Positions 28,159 through 36,731 of a stretch of 55,666 nucleotides of DNA are shown here, piece by piece (position 1 is the first letter of the stretch; the number at the start of each line of letters is the position of its first letter). The translations under genes and the position numbers were made by a program. The stretch is from Sphingosinicella sp. (lineage in GTDB: Bacteria > Pseudomonadota > Alphaproteobacteria > Sphingomonadales > Sphingomonadaceae), in NCBI GenBank assembly GCA_013816585.1, contig JACDEE010000017.1:1-55666 (forward strand), written 5' to 3'. The notes beneath the pieces are model-generated. The model searched no databases. It was not told where the DNA came from and worked only from the letters and a program-made list of their open reading frames with translations.

Positions 28159-29853
28159 ATGAAGGTAAGACTGCAAAGAATAAGCAACGGCGTTTTGTCG
28201 GTTTGCGCGGGGATCGCATCCTTCCTGCTCTCGCTGGCGGCTCTGCTTGTCCTTCGCCAGTTGGACGAGAAGATCCTGGCTGCCCTCACGATGGGAACGT
28301 TTGCCCTGCTGATCGTCTGGATCGCATGTGAACGGCCGAACACCCGGCAGGGTCGGGCCATTGCCGCCCTGGTGAAAAGATTGCTGGCGGTAGGTTCGGG
28401 CGACTTCACCTCGCCTGCACCGCGCGCGCTCAAACAGGAAATGCCGGCCCTGGCCAATGCCGTGGAGACCTTGTTCGACCAGGTTCGCACCAATCTCGAC
28501 AAGGTGCACGCTATGGCGATGTACGATCCGGTCACGTCGCTTCCCAACCGGCTTTACTTCAAACGCGAAGGGGAAAAGGCGCTTGCTTCGTGCGACGACG
28601 GCAACGATGCGGCATTGCTGTTCATCGACCTGGACGGGTTCAAGGAGGTGAACGACAATTTGGGTCATGCTCAGGGCGACGAGGTTCTGACGATGGTCGC
28701 GGATCGGCTTCGCGCCGTAGTCCAAAATGAAATGAAACCCGACAGTGTCTCCCAGCCGGTGATCGCCCGGCTCTCCGGAGACGAATTCACAATGTTGTTT
28801 CCCATGGTGAAAACACCGGCGGAAGCTCGGCGTATCGCGCAGGACGTCCTGTCCTCGCTGGCCAATCCTTTCCATTCCGCCGGGCAAAGCGTTCAGGTCG
28901 GGGCGTCGATCGGGGTCGCACGCTGGCCCTCGCACGCGGCGGATCTCACCAGCCTGATGAAGGCTGCGGACATCGCCATGTATCATGCGAAGGCTTCCGG
29001 CCGTTCGCAGGTCTGTCTGTATGACGAAAAGCTGGCCGTCGCCTTTGCCCGAAAGGGCGAGATCGAGAAATCGTTGCGCGAGGCCCTTCAACGTGACGAA
29101 TTCTCGCTCGTTTACCAGCCCCAGATTTCCGCCCGAACTGGCGAAATCGTAGCGGGCGAAGCTCTGTTGCGTTGGAATCACCCGACCGACGGACTGACAT
29201 TGCCCGGCGAATTCATCCGGATTGCGGAAGAAAGCAGCCTGATCGTCGCGATCGGCGATTGGGTGCTCGACGCCGTGGTGGAGGCGCTGGGGCGTTGGCG
29301 GCGCGCGGGAATGACGCAGCGCCTCTCATTCAATGTCAGCCCAGGGCAGCTCGATCGTCCGGGTTTCTTCCTGCGGCTTCGCGAGGCACTGCAGCGTACC
29401 GGCTCGCCGCCCTGGCTGTTGGAGCTGGAATTCACGGAAACCATGGCGATGCGCTGCAGCGATGCCGTGATCGCCGAACTTGCCGCGCTGCGCGCCGACG
29501 GCGTCTGCATCGCGATCGACGATTTCGGCTCCGGCTATTCCAATTTTGCCCGAATGAAGGACATGCCGCTCGACCGGGTGAAACTGGACAGCAGCCTGGT
29601 GAAGGATGTGGAGACTTCCGAAAGCGCCCGAACGATCGTCGCCGCGATCATCCACCTGATCCATGGTCGGGGCCTGGAAGTGGTTGCCGAAGGTGTGGAG
29701 AATGAGGCGCAGATCGATGTACTTCGAGCGGTCGGGTGCGACATTTTTCAGGGGCACGCTTTCTCCGAAGCGTTGGATGAGCGGAGTTTTTCTGCCTGGA
29801 CCGCACAGCACAGCCTCGCTGCGCAGCCGAAAAGCGCCCTGAACGCCAAGTAA
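28159..29853 (+). CDS. Membrane-anchored GGDEF-EAL cyclic-di-GMP enzyme
   Basis: The 564-residue protein has two N-terminal membrane helices (about 9-30 and 36-57), a short HAMP-like coiled stretch, a GGDEF domain with the active-site variant SGDEF (in ARLSGDEFTML) and an EAL domain starting EALLRWNHP. The EAL domain keeps ELEFTET, DDFGSGYSN, KLDSSLV and VAEGVEN, so it should hydrolyse c-di-GMP. The inhibitory I-site RxxD is not present before SGDEF. It may be bifunctional, or the GGDEF part may be a GTP sensor. It is convergent with dapE, ten bases apart. Confidence 0.9.
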   Translation: MKVRLQRISNGVLSVCAGIASFLLSLAALLVLRQLDEKILAALTMGTFALLIVWIACERPNTRQGRAIAALVKRLLAVGSGDFTSPAPRALKQEMPALANAVETLFDQVRTNLDKVHAMAMYDPVTSLPNRLYFKREGEKALASCDDGNDAALLFIDLDGFKEVNDNLGHAQGDEVLTMVADRLRAVVQNEMKPDSVSQPVIARLSGDEFTMLFPMVKTPAEARRIAQDVLSSLANPFHSAGQSVQVGASIGVARWPSHAADLTSLMKAADIAMYHAKASGRSQVCLYDEKLAVAFARKGEIEKSLREALQRDEFSLVYQPQISARTGEIVAGEALLRWNHPTDGLTLPGEFIRIAEESSLIVAIGDWVLDAVVEALGRWRRAGMTQRLSFNVSPGQLDRPGFFLRLREALQRTGSPPWLLELEFTETMAMRCSDAVIAELAALRADGVCIAIDDFGSGYSNFARMKDMPLDRVKLDSSLVKDVETSESARTIVAAIIHLIHGRGLEVVAEGVENEAQIDVLRAVGCDIFQGHAFSEALDERSFSAWTAQHSLAAQPKSALNAK

Positions 29854-29862
29854 TCTTTCGCT

Positions 29863-30993
29863 TCAGCCAAGCGCCGCACGGATGATCCGCGCATAAATAG
29901 CCTGAAGAATTTTCAAATCCTCGACCGCCACCGCCTCGTCCAGTTTGTGCATCGTGGCATTAGGCAGGCCGAAATCCACCACCGGGCATAATTGGATGAG
30001 ATAACGGCCGTCCGATGTTCCGCCGCTGGTCGAAAGGTCCACCTCCACTCCGGTTTCGGCGCGAATGGCTTCAGTGACGATATCGTAGAGCGGACCCGGA
30101 GGAGTGAGGAAGGCTTCGCCCGATATTTTCGCTTCAACGATCGTACCGGGTGCCGCCGCCTCGGCGGTATTGCGAACCAGTTCAACCAGGTCGACGCCCT
30201 TATGTTCGTTGTTGAAGCGAATGTTGAGCCGGGCTCGCGCGTTTCCCGGAATGACATTGCCCGCGGGATTGGCCGTTTCGACGTCGGTCACCTCCAGATT
30301 GGAGGGCTGAAAAATTTCATTGCCGTCGTCGAGATGCAGGACATCGAGCGCCGTCAGCACCCGGCCGAGCTTGGTGATCGGATTATCGGCGCGGTGCGGG
30401 TAGGCGACATGTCCCTGGGTTCCGGGAATAGTGATCCACATATTGACCGATCCGCGCCGCCCGATCTTGGCCATGTCGCCGAGACGGTCCTGCGAAGTGG
30501 GTTCCCCGATCAGGATCATGTCGGGGCGAATGTCGCGCTCCTTCATCCACTCCATGATCTTAGGGGTGCCATAGGTCGCGGGACCCTCCTCGTCGCCCGT
30601 GATTAGAAAGCTTAGCGTTCCCTGATGGTCAGCAACCTCCGCGGCTGCCGCGGCAAAGGCCGCGATCCCGCCCTTCATGTCGACCGCGCCGCGGCCATAA
30701 AGCAGGCCCCCGCGTATCTCCGGGATGAATGGGTCGCCGTTCCAGCCCTCGCCCGCGGGAACCACATCCAGATGCCCGGCAAAGCCGAAATGCGTGCCCG
30801 CACTGCCCCTGGTCGCGAACAAATTCTCGACCGGGCCGTCGGGCGCCTCACCCAATATGAAACGGTGGACGGTGAAGCCGATCGGCGTCAGCGCCGCCTC
30901 CAGTACGTCGAATACTTCGCCGGTAGCGGGCGTGACGCTGCGGCAGGCGATAAGGCGAGAGGCGAGGTCGACGGGATCGATTGGACTGGTCAT
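29863..30993 (-). CDS. dapE: Succinyl-diaminopimelate desuccinylase
   Basis: DapE releases L,L-diaminopimelate for lysine and peptidoglycan synthesis using two zinc ions. The metal ligands are in GFAGHLDVVPAGEG, AVDMKGGIAAF, DEEGPATYG and, at the C-terminus, MHKLDEAV. The dimerisation domain occupies about residues 175-290. At 376 residues it matches the M20 peptidase-type DapE. It is monocistronic here, divergent from the cupin gene. Confidence 0.95.
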   Translation of the reverse strand: MTSPIDPVDLASRLIACRSVTPATGEVFDVLEAALTPIGFTVHRFILGEAPDGPVENLFATRGSAGTHFGFAGHLDVVPAGEGWNGDPFIPEIRGGLLYGRGAVDMKGGIAAFAAAAAEVADHQGTLSFLITGDEEGPATYGTPKIMEWMKERDIRPDMILIGEPTSQDRLGDMAKIGRRGSVNMWITIPGTQGHVAYPHRADNPITKLGRVLTALDVLHLDDGNEIFQPSNLEVTDVETANPAGNVIPGNARARLNIRFNNEHKGVDLVELVRNTAEAAAPGTIVEAKISGEAFLTPPGPLYDIVTEAIRAETGVEVDLSTSGGTSDGRYLIQLCPVVDFGLPNATMHKLDEAVAVEDLKILQAIYARIIRAALG

Positions 30994-31040
30994 GCCGCTT
31001 CGCCTAGCAAGGCGGCCTCGTCTTGCCCAGCGGAGAGCTT

Positions 31041-31490
31041 ATGCCCAAGCTAGATCTCGACAGCATCGAACAGACCAATCGCACCAGCTACCCAGCCCCT
31101 TTCGCGGCCGCGACGGCCGGGCGGCACCTCCGCAGGCTGGCGCCCGCCGCCGGGCTCACCGATTTCGGGGTCAGCCACGTCGTCCTGGAACCCGGCGGTA
31201 TGTCCAGCCAGCGCCATTGGCATGAGGGCGAGGATGAATTCATCGTCCTTATCGAAGGCGAGGCGATATTGGTGCAGGACGAAGGCGAAACGGTGATGCG
31301 CGCGGGCGATTGCGCCGCTTTCCCAAAGGGCGTGCCCAACGGGCACCATCTGATCAATCGCAGCGCGAGGCCCTGCATCTTCCTGGCGGTAGGGAAGCCA
31401 GCGCAATCCGGCTGCCATTATTCCGATATCGACCTGCATTTCGACGCGCCAGGCGGGAAGTTCACGCGAAAGGACGGCAGCTTTTATTGA
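31041..31490 (+). CDS. Cupin domain protein
   Basis: The ATG at 31041, with CGGAGAG just upstream, starts a 149-residue single-domain cupin. Motif 1 is visible as RHWHEGEDEFIVLIEGEAIL and motif 2 near GDCAAFPKGVPNGHHLIN, giving three histidines and a glutamate for metal binding. The family ranges over isomerases, dioxygenases and sugar-binding proteins, so no substrate can be named. The C-terminal segment SDIDLHF...FTRKDGSFY is also typical of sphingomonad cupins. It is convergent with the GST gene. Confidence 0.82.
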   Translation: MPKLDLDSIEQTNRTSYPAPFAAATAGRHLRRLAPAAGLTDFGVSHVVLEPGGMSSQRHWHEGEDEFIVLIEGEAILVQDEGETVMRAGDCAAFPKGVPNGHHLINRSARPCIFLAVGKPAQSGCHYSDIDLHFDAPGGKFTRKDGSFY

Positions 31491-32149
31491 GCGGCCTGCT
31501 CATATTCCTCAATCACCCAGGGCTCCTCCTGCGCAGCCTCGATCCACTCGCGCATCCAGGGATGGTTGAGGATCGCCTCCATATAGGCCGCTGCGAACCG
31601 CGGAACGGGAATCGAATAAGTGACGAAACGTGTCACGACCGGCGCGAACATGATGTCCGTCGCGCCGAAGGTTCCGAACAGATAGGGACCGCCGCTGCCA
31701 TGCCGCGCCCGCGCCTCCGCCCAAAGTTCGAGAATGCGGATCACCTCCGTTCGAACCTCGTCTGAAAGCTCGGTCGCCGGAAATTGCTTGCGCACATTCA
31801 TCCCAAATTCCCGGCGCAAATTCGGATAGCTTGAATGCATCTCGGCGGCCATCGAACGGGCCATGCCGCGCGCGGCATCCTCTTCGGGCCAGTAGCGCGC
31901 GCGATCGGTCTTGTCGGCTAGCCATTCGACGATGGCCAGACTGTCCCAGATCACGGTCTTGTCGTCCCACAGGACCGGGACCTTGCCGCCCGACGGGGCA
32001 AATTCGTCGCCTTGCGCGCGCTTGTCCCAATTCTCGTCGAACATGGGCACGGTTATTTCCTCGAACGGAAGGCCCGATTGCTTGACCGCCAGCCAACCGC
32101 GCAACGACCAGGAGGAATAGGCCTTGTTGCCGATAATGAGTTTGAGCAT
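31484..32149 (-). CDS. Glutathione S-transferase family protein
   Basis: The 221-residue protein has an N-terminal thioredoxin-like domain (KLIIGNKAYSSWSLRGWLAV) with the glutathione contact region GKVPVLWDD and IWDSLAIVEWLAD, and an all-helical C-terminal domain. It resembles a group of GSTs often annotated as stringent-starvation or YfcF-like, but the substrate is unknown. It follows engB after 12 bases on the same strand and may be the last gene of the rpmH operon. Confidence 0.88.
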   Translation of the reverse strand: MLKLIIGNKAYSSWSLRGWLAVKQSGLPFEEITVPMFDENWDKRAQGDEFAPSGGKVPVLWDDKTVIWDSLAIVEWLADKTDRARYWPEEDAARGMARSMAAEMHSSYPNLRREFGMNVRKQFPATELSDEVRTEVIRILELWAEARARHGSGGPYLFGTFGATDIMFAPVVTRFVTYSIPVPRFAAAYMEAILNHPWMREWIEAAQEEPWVIEEYEQAAQ

Positions 32150-32161
32150 TCCGATCCCCGA

Positions 32162-32800
32162 TTAGCCGATCGCTTCGATCACTGCCTTGCGTAACTGATC
32201 GATGCCCAGACCGGTTTCGCTGGACGTCGTGATAATGTCGGGATGGGCGGCCGGATGCTTGCGCGCCTTCTCCGCCGTCGCTTCCTGCACGGCCTGAAGT
32301 TCGCTGGCCTTTATCTTGTCGGCCTTGGTCAGGACCAGATGGTAGCTTACCGCCGCGTCGTCGAGCATCTTCATGATCTCGAGGTCGATGTCCTTCAGCC
32401 CATGCCGGCTATCCACCAGCACCAAGGCGCGTTTCAACACCTGCCGCCCGCGAAGATAATCATTGACCAGATAGCGCCATTTACGCGCGATATCCTTGGG
32501 TGCCTTGGCAAAGCCGTAGCCGGGCATATCGACCAGCCTCAGGCGGAGCGGCGACCCGACTTCGAAGAAATTGAGTTCCTGCGTTCGCCCCGGCGTATTG
32601 GAAGTGCGTGCGAGGTCGCGGCGATTGGTAAGCTTGTTGAGCAATGAAGATTTGCCGACATTGGAACGGCCCGCAAAGGCGACTTCGTCCACCTCCGCCG
32701 CCGGCAGATGCTCCAGTCCCGGCGCCGATTTCAGAAATGAAATCGGCCCGGAAAAGAGCTTCCGCGCTACTTCGTCCAGGTCGGGCGCATCCTCGCTCAT
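32162..32800 (-). CDS. engB: Ribosome biogenesis GTPase EngB (YihA/YsxC)
   Basis: EngB is a small GTPase required for 50S subunit assembly. From the ATG at 32800 (MSEDAPDLDEVARKLF) the product has 212 residues with G1 AGRSNVGKSSLLN, the switch-II DMPGYGFA and G4 LTKADK. The open frame running further upstream is out of register with the family and lies inside yidC. Its ATG overlaps the yidC stop codon as ATGA. Confidence 0.95.
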   Translation of the reverse strand: MSEDAPDLDEVARKLFSGPISFLKSAPGLEHLPAAEVDEVAFAGRSNVGKSSLLNKLTNRRDLARTSNTPGRTQELNFFEVGSPLRLRLVDMPGYGFAKAPKDIARKWRYLVNDYLRGRQVLKRALVLVDSRHGLKDIDLEIMKMLDDAAVSYHLVLTKADKIKASELQAVQEATAEKARKHPAAHPDIITTSSETGLGIDQLRKAVIEAIG

Positions 32801-34497
32801 GTCGCGGCGGCGGGCTCTTTCAGGCCCGGATGGCGGCTGTAGAGCCACTTTTGCTGCGCGATGGTGAGGAGGTTGTTGGTCACCCAGTAAAGCTGCAGCC
32901 CGGCAGCGAATGGCGCCATGACGAACATCAGCACCCACGGCATGATCGCGAACACCTGCTTTTGCACCGGATCCATCGGCGCCGGATTGAGTCTGAACTG
33001 GAGCCACATCGTCACGCCCAACAGGATCGGAAGGATGCCGAGCGCCAGAAAGGACGGAGGGGTGAAGTTCAGGAATCCGAACAGATTCACCGGAGTCAGC
33101 GGATCGGGAGCCGACAAATCCTTGATCCACAGAATGAACGGCTGGTGCCGCATTTCCACGGACAGCATCAGTACCTTGTAGAGCGCGTAGAAGATCGGGA
33201 TCTGGACCACGATTGGCAGGCAACCCGCCATCGGATTAACCTTCTCCTCCTGATATAATTTCAGCATCTCCTGTTGAAGCTTGGGCTTGTCGTCCTTGTA
33301 GCGTTCCTGAAGCGCCTTCATCTTGGGCTGCAGGACGCGCATCGAGGCCATCGACTTGAATTGCTTCTGCGCGATCGGGAACATCAGGGCACGCACGATC
33401 AGGGTCAGGCCGATGATCGCCAGGCCGAAATTGCCGATCGCCGCGAACAGCCAGTGGAGCAAGGAGAAGATCGGCTTCATGAACCATCTGAACCAGCCCC
33501 AGTCGATCGCCCGCTCGATCTGGGTACCGAGCTCGGTCGAATAATTTTCCAGCAGCTCGATTTCCTTGGCGCCGGCAAACAGATGCGAGCGATAAGTGGA
33601 AATCTGGCCCGATGCGACAATAGCCGGGGCGGGCGAGAAATCGGCTACGAAGCCGCCATTGCCGCCCCGGCGGAACGAGGCATCGACGTTGCTGGCCTGG
33701 TCGGGAACGATCGCGGCCAGCCAATATTTGTCCGAAAAGCCAAGCCAGCCGCCCCGGGATGCGAAGCGCTGATCGCCGCTTTCGGTAATATCGTCATAAT
33801 CCCAATCGTAATTGGCCGAGCCGTTGAACACGCCCACCGGTCCGACATGCGTGGTCCAGCTGTCGGGGTCGGCCGAAGCCGCCGCACGGCTGATCAACGA
33901 ATAAGGACGCGCAGCGACCGCGCCGGCACCAGCGTTGGCGACACTCTGTTCGATCGAGAAGAGATAGCGTTCGTCAACCGACATCCGGATCCGGAACGTC
34001 TGGCCCTGGCCATTATTCCAGCTGAGCGTGACGGGCGTCGCCGGTGTCAGCTGCTTACCGCTCGCCGTCCAGACCGTTGCGGGGCCGGGCACGGCGATCC
34101 CGTCGCCGCTCCAGCCGAATCCAGCCACATAGGCATTGGAAGAACCGGCGGGCGAAAGCAGGTGGATCGGAGTATCCTTGTTGAGGCTTTCATGTTCCTG
34201 GGTAAGCACCAGATCGTCGATCTGAGCGCCGCGAAGATTGATCGAGCCCTGGAGGATAGGAGTCTTGATGGCGACCCGCGGCGTTTCCGCCAGCACGATC
34301 CGGCGGTCGCGGATCGCCTTGGGCGCGTCCGCCGCAGGGTCCGCCTGCGGATTGGGAAGGACGACCTCTTTTCCGCGGACGATCTCGGTCGAGGGTGGGT
34401 TCGCGGTCGGAAAATAGCGTTCCGAAAGGAAGCTCCAGCCGAACAGCACGATCGCCGACAGGACGATCGCAAGGATCATGTTCCGGGAGTCGTTCAC
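32797..34497 (-). CDS. yidC: Membrane protein insertase YidC
   Basis: YidC inserts and folds inner-membrane proteins alone or with SecYEG. The 566-residue protein begins with a membrane helix (MILAIVLSAIVLFGWSFL), has a large periplasmic beta domain (about residues 50-340) and a conserved C-terminal five-helix core starting near WFRWFMKPIF. The GTG start is 10 bases from the yidD stop. A charged C-terminal tail (KWLYSRHPGLKEPAAAT) follows the last helix. It belongs to rpmH-rnpA-yidD-yidC-engB. Confidence 0.96.
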   Translation of the reverse strand: MNDSRNMILAIVLSAIVLFGWSFLSERYFPTANPPSTEIVRGKEVVLPNPQADPAADAPKAIRDRRIVLAETPRVAIKTPILQGSINLRGAQIDDLVLTQEHESLNKDTPIHLLSPAGSSNAYVAGFGWSGDGIAVPGPATVWTASGKQLTPATPVTLSWNNGQGQTFRIRMSVDERYLFSIEQSVANAGAGAVAARPYSLISRAAASADPDSWTTHVGPVGVFNGSANYDWDYDDITESGDQRFASRGGWLGFSDKYWLAAIVPDQASNVDASFRRGGNGGFVADFSPAPAIVASGQISTYRSHLFAGAKEIELLENYSTELGTQIERAIDWGWFRWFMKPIFSLLHWLFAAIGNFGLAIIGLTLIVRALMFPIAQKQFKSMASMRVLQPKMKALQERYKDDKPKLQQEMLKLYQEEKVNPMAGCLPIVVQIPIFYALYKVLMLSVEMRHQPFILWIKDLSAPDPLTPVNLFGFLNFTPPSFLALGILPILLGVTMWLQFRLNPAPMDPVQKQVFAIMPWVLMFVMAPFAAGLQLYWVTNNLLTIAQQKWLYSRHPGLKEPAAAT

Positions 34498-34507
34498 TTA
34501 ATTCCCC

Positions 34508-34720
34508 TCATGGTATTGGGTCATAGCCAGATCCCCCCCAGGGGTGGCAACGAAACAGGCGTTTGACGGCGATCCAGCCGCCTTTGAGCGCGCCATAGCG
34601 TTCAATGGCATTGATTGCATAGGCCGAGCAGCTTGGCTGGTAGCGGCAGGTGGGCGGCAGCACCAGCGATGGGCCCCTTTGCCAACCCTTGGCGATCAGG
34701 ATGAGCAGCCTGGCTATCAT
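34508..34720 (-). CDS. yidD: Membrane protein insertion efficiency factor YidD
   Basis: The 70-residue protein carries the family core [19 protein letters not shown] and [20 protein letters not shown], with three conserved cysteines. YidD supports membrane insertion together with YidC and sits at the inner membrane through an amphipathic helix. The ATG overlaps the rnpA stop codon as ATGA. Position between rnpA and yidC is the canonical one. Confidence 0.95.
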   Translation of the reverse strand: MIARLLILIAKGWQRGPSLVLPPTCRYQPSCSAYAINAIERYGALKGGWIAVKRLFRCHPWGGSGYDPIP

Positions 34721-35070
34721 TGAGCCTCACCTGTGCGGGGCGATGCTGCACCGATCTTTTTCAACGCCTTGGAAAGCTCGGCGGAAAGAAGGTCGAAAGG
34801 CCGCTCGATCCCGCCTGCCCGGCCGATCAGGATATGATCCGCCCCAGGAAGACCCTGCTCAGGGATCGTGGCGCGCGCCAATTGACGGAACCGGCGCTTC
34901 ATTCGGTTGCGAACGACCGCATTTCCGATTTTCTTGGTGACGGTGATTCCTAGGCGCATGGTCGGATCGCCGTCCTTCCGTTCGCGCACCAGAAGGACGA
35001 ATCCGGGCATGGAGGCTCTTGGCGCCCGATTGGCGGCCAGGAAGTCCGCGCGGCGGCTGATCGTGATCAG
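34717..35070 (-). CDS. rnpA: Ribonuclease P protein component, probable non-ATG start
   Basis: RnpA is the protein part of RNase P, which matures the 5' end of tRNAs. The family motif appears as [27 protein letters not shown], preceded by the substrate-binding [13 protein letters not shown] segment. No ATG, GTG or TTG lies between the rpmH stop codon and this segment. The best start is a CTG at 35070 (codons CTG ATC ACG ATC AGC) with CCCAGGGG directly before it. That gives 117 residues, the normal length. The frame stays open far upstream through rpmH, so a start inside rpmH is a formal alternative. Confidence 0.9.
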   Translation of the reverse strand: MITISRRADFLAANRAPRASMPGFVLLVRERKDGDPTMRLGITVTKKIGNAVVRNRMKRRFRQLARATIPEQGLPGADHILIGRAGGIERPFDLLSAELSKALKKIGAASPRTGEAQ

Positions 35071-35084
35071 CCCCTGGGAAGGAT

Positions 35085-35219
35085 TTAGGCTGACAGCGAC
35101 TTGCGGCCGCGAGCGCGGCGAGCGGCCAGGATCTTGCGGCCGCCCACGGTCGCCTTGCGGGCGCGGAAGCCGTGACGGCGCTTGCGCACAAGATTGCTTG
35201 GCTGGAAGGTGCGCTTCAT
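35085..35219 (-). CDS. rpmH: 50S ribosomal protein L34
   Basis: The 44-residue basic protein reads [20 protein letters not shown] and ends [10 protein letters not shown], the standard L34 sequence. It is too short for most gene lists but unmistakable. A GAGG sequence lies about eight bases before the ATG. The stop codon at 35087-35085 is 14 bases from the proposed rnpA start. It heads the operon for RNase P protein and the membrane insertion factors. Confidence 0.97.
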   Translation of the reverse strand: MKRTFQPSNLVRKRRHGFRARKATVGGRKILAARRARGRKSLSA

Positions 35220-35243
35220 CGCTCATACCTCGAAAACTTGAAT

Positions 35244-35271
35244 GAAAAGGGCCGCCATATGATTGGCGGCC
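35244..35271 (-). terminator. Probable terminator between the PGPGW gene and rpmH
   Basis: GGCCGCCA (35250-35257) pairs with TGGCGGCC (35264-35271), loop of six bases. On the minus strand it is followed by CTTTTCATT. The T run is short, so termination may be partial. Confidence 0.65.
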
Positions 35272-35308
35272 TCGTTGGGGGCGCGGATAAGGAAAGGAAG
35301 CGGCAAAG

Positions 35309-35629
35309 TCAATCGTCTCCCGCCTTGATCTGCTCCTGCTGCCGCTTGCGCATTTCCTCCCGCTGCCTGGCGCTTCGCCGCCTGAGGCCCCAATCCGCCC
35401 AGCGCCCCTTATTGGGGTGCTTGCGCTTGAAGCGGACATATTGGCGCTTGGCCCACTCGCTATATTTGAGCGTCAGGGCAAGACCGCCGGCAAAGACGAT
35501 CACCCCGCCGGGGCCGGGAAGCACTCCCACCGCCGGCGACGCCAGCATCAACAGGACACCCAGCACGAACAAGGTCGTTCGCACCGCCGGTATTTCGCTC
35601 AGGGATTGCCATCGTTCGCGAATATTCAT
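35309..35629 (-). CDS. PGPGW-type small membrane protein
   Basis: The 106-residue product contains the LPGPGGVIVFAGGLALTL motif of the putative transmembrane PGPGW family, with two membrane helices (about residues 17-36 and 42-57) and a highly basic C-terminal tail (RRRSARQREEMRKRQQEQI) that should lie in the cytoplasm. No function is known. It is the gene just upstream of rpmH on the same strand, separated by a likely terminator. Confidence 0.78.
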   Translation of the reverse strand: MNIRERWQSLSEIPAVRTTLFVLGVLLMLASPAVGVLPGPGGVIVFAGGLALTLKYSEWAKRQYVRFKRKHPNKGRWADWGLRRRSARQREEMRKRQQEQIKAGDD

Positions 35630-35681
35630 GGGACCTCATGTGGGGACAGTGTATTATTCATGCAAGACGCCTTTTACGGTA

Positions 35682-35756
35682 CTCGACTTCTCTCAACGCT
35701 CTCTGCGAAACGAATGTTTCGGCGGGGAATTTGATAATGGTAGCGCATTTCGCCGC
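35682..35756 (+). repeat. Degenerate duplicate of the comM leader and first codons
   Basis: About 75 bases here closely match 36658-36731, which is the leader and first codons of comM. The core CTCTGCGAAACGAATG-TTTCGGCGGGG aligns with one mismatch at the junction with the other copy (CTCTGCAAAACGAATG), and even the start ATGGTAGCGCAT matches ATGGTCGCGCAT. After about six codons the similarity ends. This looks like a broken copy of the comM 5' end, on the same strand, about 0.98 kb upstream. Confidence 0.8.
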
Positions 35757-36086
35757 TTCACGATTAGCGGGGTCACTTCCGGCAGTTCCAAACCCCTTCG
35801 CAACCGGACTTCTAATCAAGCGACCATTATCCAGGCCTGCTAGCTATCGACCGTTTCAGGGAGGGACTGAAGCATTCCGTTATCGGGAGAGTTTTTCGTG
35901 TGGCGCACCGGAGCGGTCGAAGATTGGCCGCAGCCATGCGGTAAAACCAGGCCCCGATGACCCGCATTGGAGAAATGGCCATGGCCAGCCGCAACGCCCT
36001 TGTTGAAGTCTCCGTATTTTAACCAGCTGCCGGAATTCGCCCGCTGGCTTGTTAGGGAAATAGCTGTCCGGCGCGACGGCAGAACT
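35757..36086. other. Non-coding stretch downstream of the comM-leader copy
   Basis: No open frame here shows features of a real gene. The stretch lies between the partial comM leader copy and the 3' end of the SnoaL-like gene. An in-frame continuation of the copied start codon exists but its sequence (rich in Pro, Arg and Ser) does not resemble ComM. Confidence 0.5.
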
Positions 36087-36557
36087 TCAACGGCCGTCGG
36101 CGGCCGACGGAAAGCCGATCTGCTTCATAATCGACAGGCCATCGATCAGATTCCACGATTCCTCGATCATTCCGTCAGGCCCAAAGCGGTGCATCTCCCA
36201 GAAGGTCGTGGTAATGCGCTGGTGGGTCGGCGGAATTTCCCAGATCGTTTTCGCGTGCGTCGCACTTGTCGAGCACCAGGCCGCCAGCCAATCGTCCTTC
36301 ACGACCGTTCGTTCGGTTACCACCTGAACGTCAGGCCAGTCTTCCCGAAAGGATGAAAGGAATTGTTCGATAAATTCCCGGCCTTTTCCCAGGTCCTGGG
36401 ATCGGATCTGATGATCCAGCGCATAATAACCGATGCAGGTGGGGATATCGCCGGCGTTGAAGGCCGCCTTCGCGGACAAATAATTGTGTAGGTTACGCTG
36501 CTCGATCGGGCTTTGCAGATTAGTGGCCATCATCATCCCCCGGCTGGCATTGGACAT
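36087..36557 (-). CDS. SnoaL-like / NTF2-fold protein
   Basis: The 156-residue protein has the general pattern of SnoaL-like polyketide-cyclase folds: a helical N-terminus (IEQRNLHNYLSAKAAFNAGD), a central FIEQFLSSFREDWPDVQVVTERTVVKDD and a beta-rich end with FWEMHRFGPDGMIEESWNLID. Such proteins bind small molecules or act as cyclases and isomerases; nothing here identifies a substrate. Starts at 36557, 36536, 36533 or 36530 are possible (MSNASRG..., MMMATN...). The gene is flanked by two copies of the comM leader, which suggests insertion between comM and its old upstream region. Confidence 0.72.
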   Translation of the reverse strand: MSNASRGMMMATNLQSPIEQRNLHNYLSAKAAFNAGDIPTCIGYYALDHQIRSQDLGKGREFIEQFLSSFREDWPDVQVVTERTVVKDDWLAAWCSTSATHAKTIWEIPPTHQRITTTFWEMHRFGPDGMIEESWNLIDGLSIMKQIGFPSAADGR

Positions 36558-36657
36558 TTTAAGTCGGTCGCACTTTCAGCAACAAGCGGGAGGCGTACCC
36601 GAAATGACTGCCCTGCGTTTGACTGTTCGTCTTGCTTGGCGCGCGACTTAACTGGCG

Positions 36658-36731
36658 CTCGACTTCTTCGGCGCTCTCTGCAAAACGAATGTTTCGGCGG
36701 GGGATTGAATTGATGGTCGCGCATGTCGCCA
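36658..36731 (+). repeat. comM leader and first codons (intact copy of the repeat at 35682)
   Basis: This is the functional counterpart of the 35682-35756 copy and includes the ribosome binding region GGCGGGGGA and the ATG at 36713. The two direct copies bracket the SnoaL-like gene. Confidence 0.8.
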
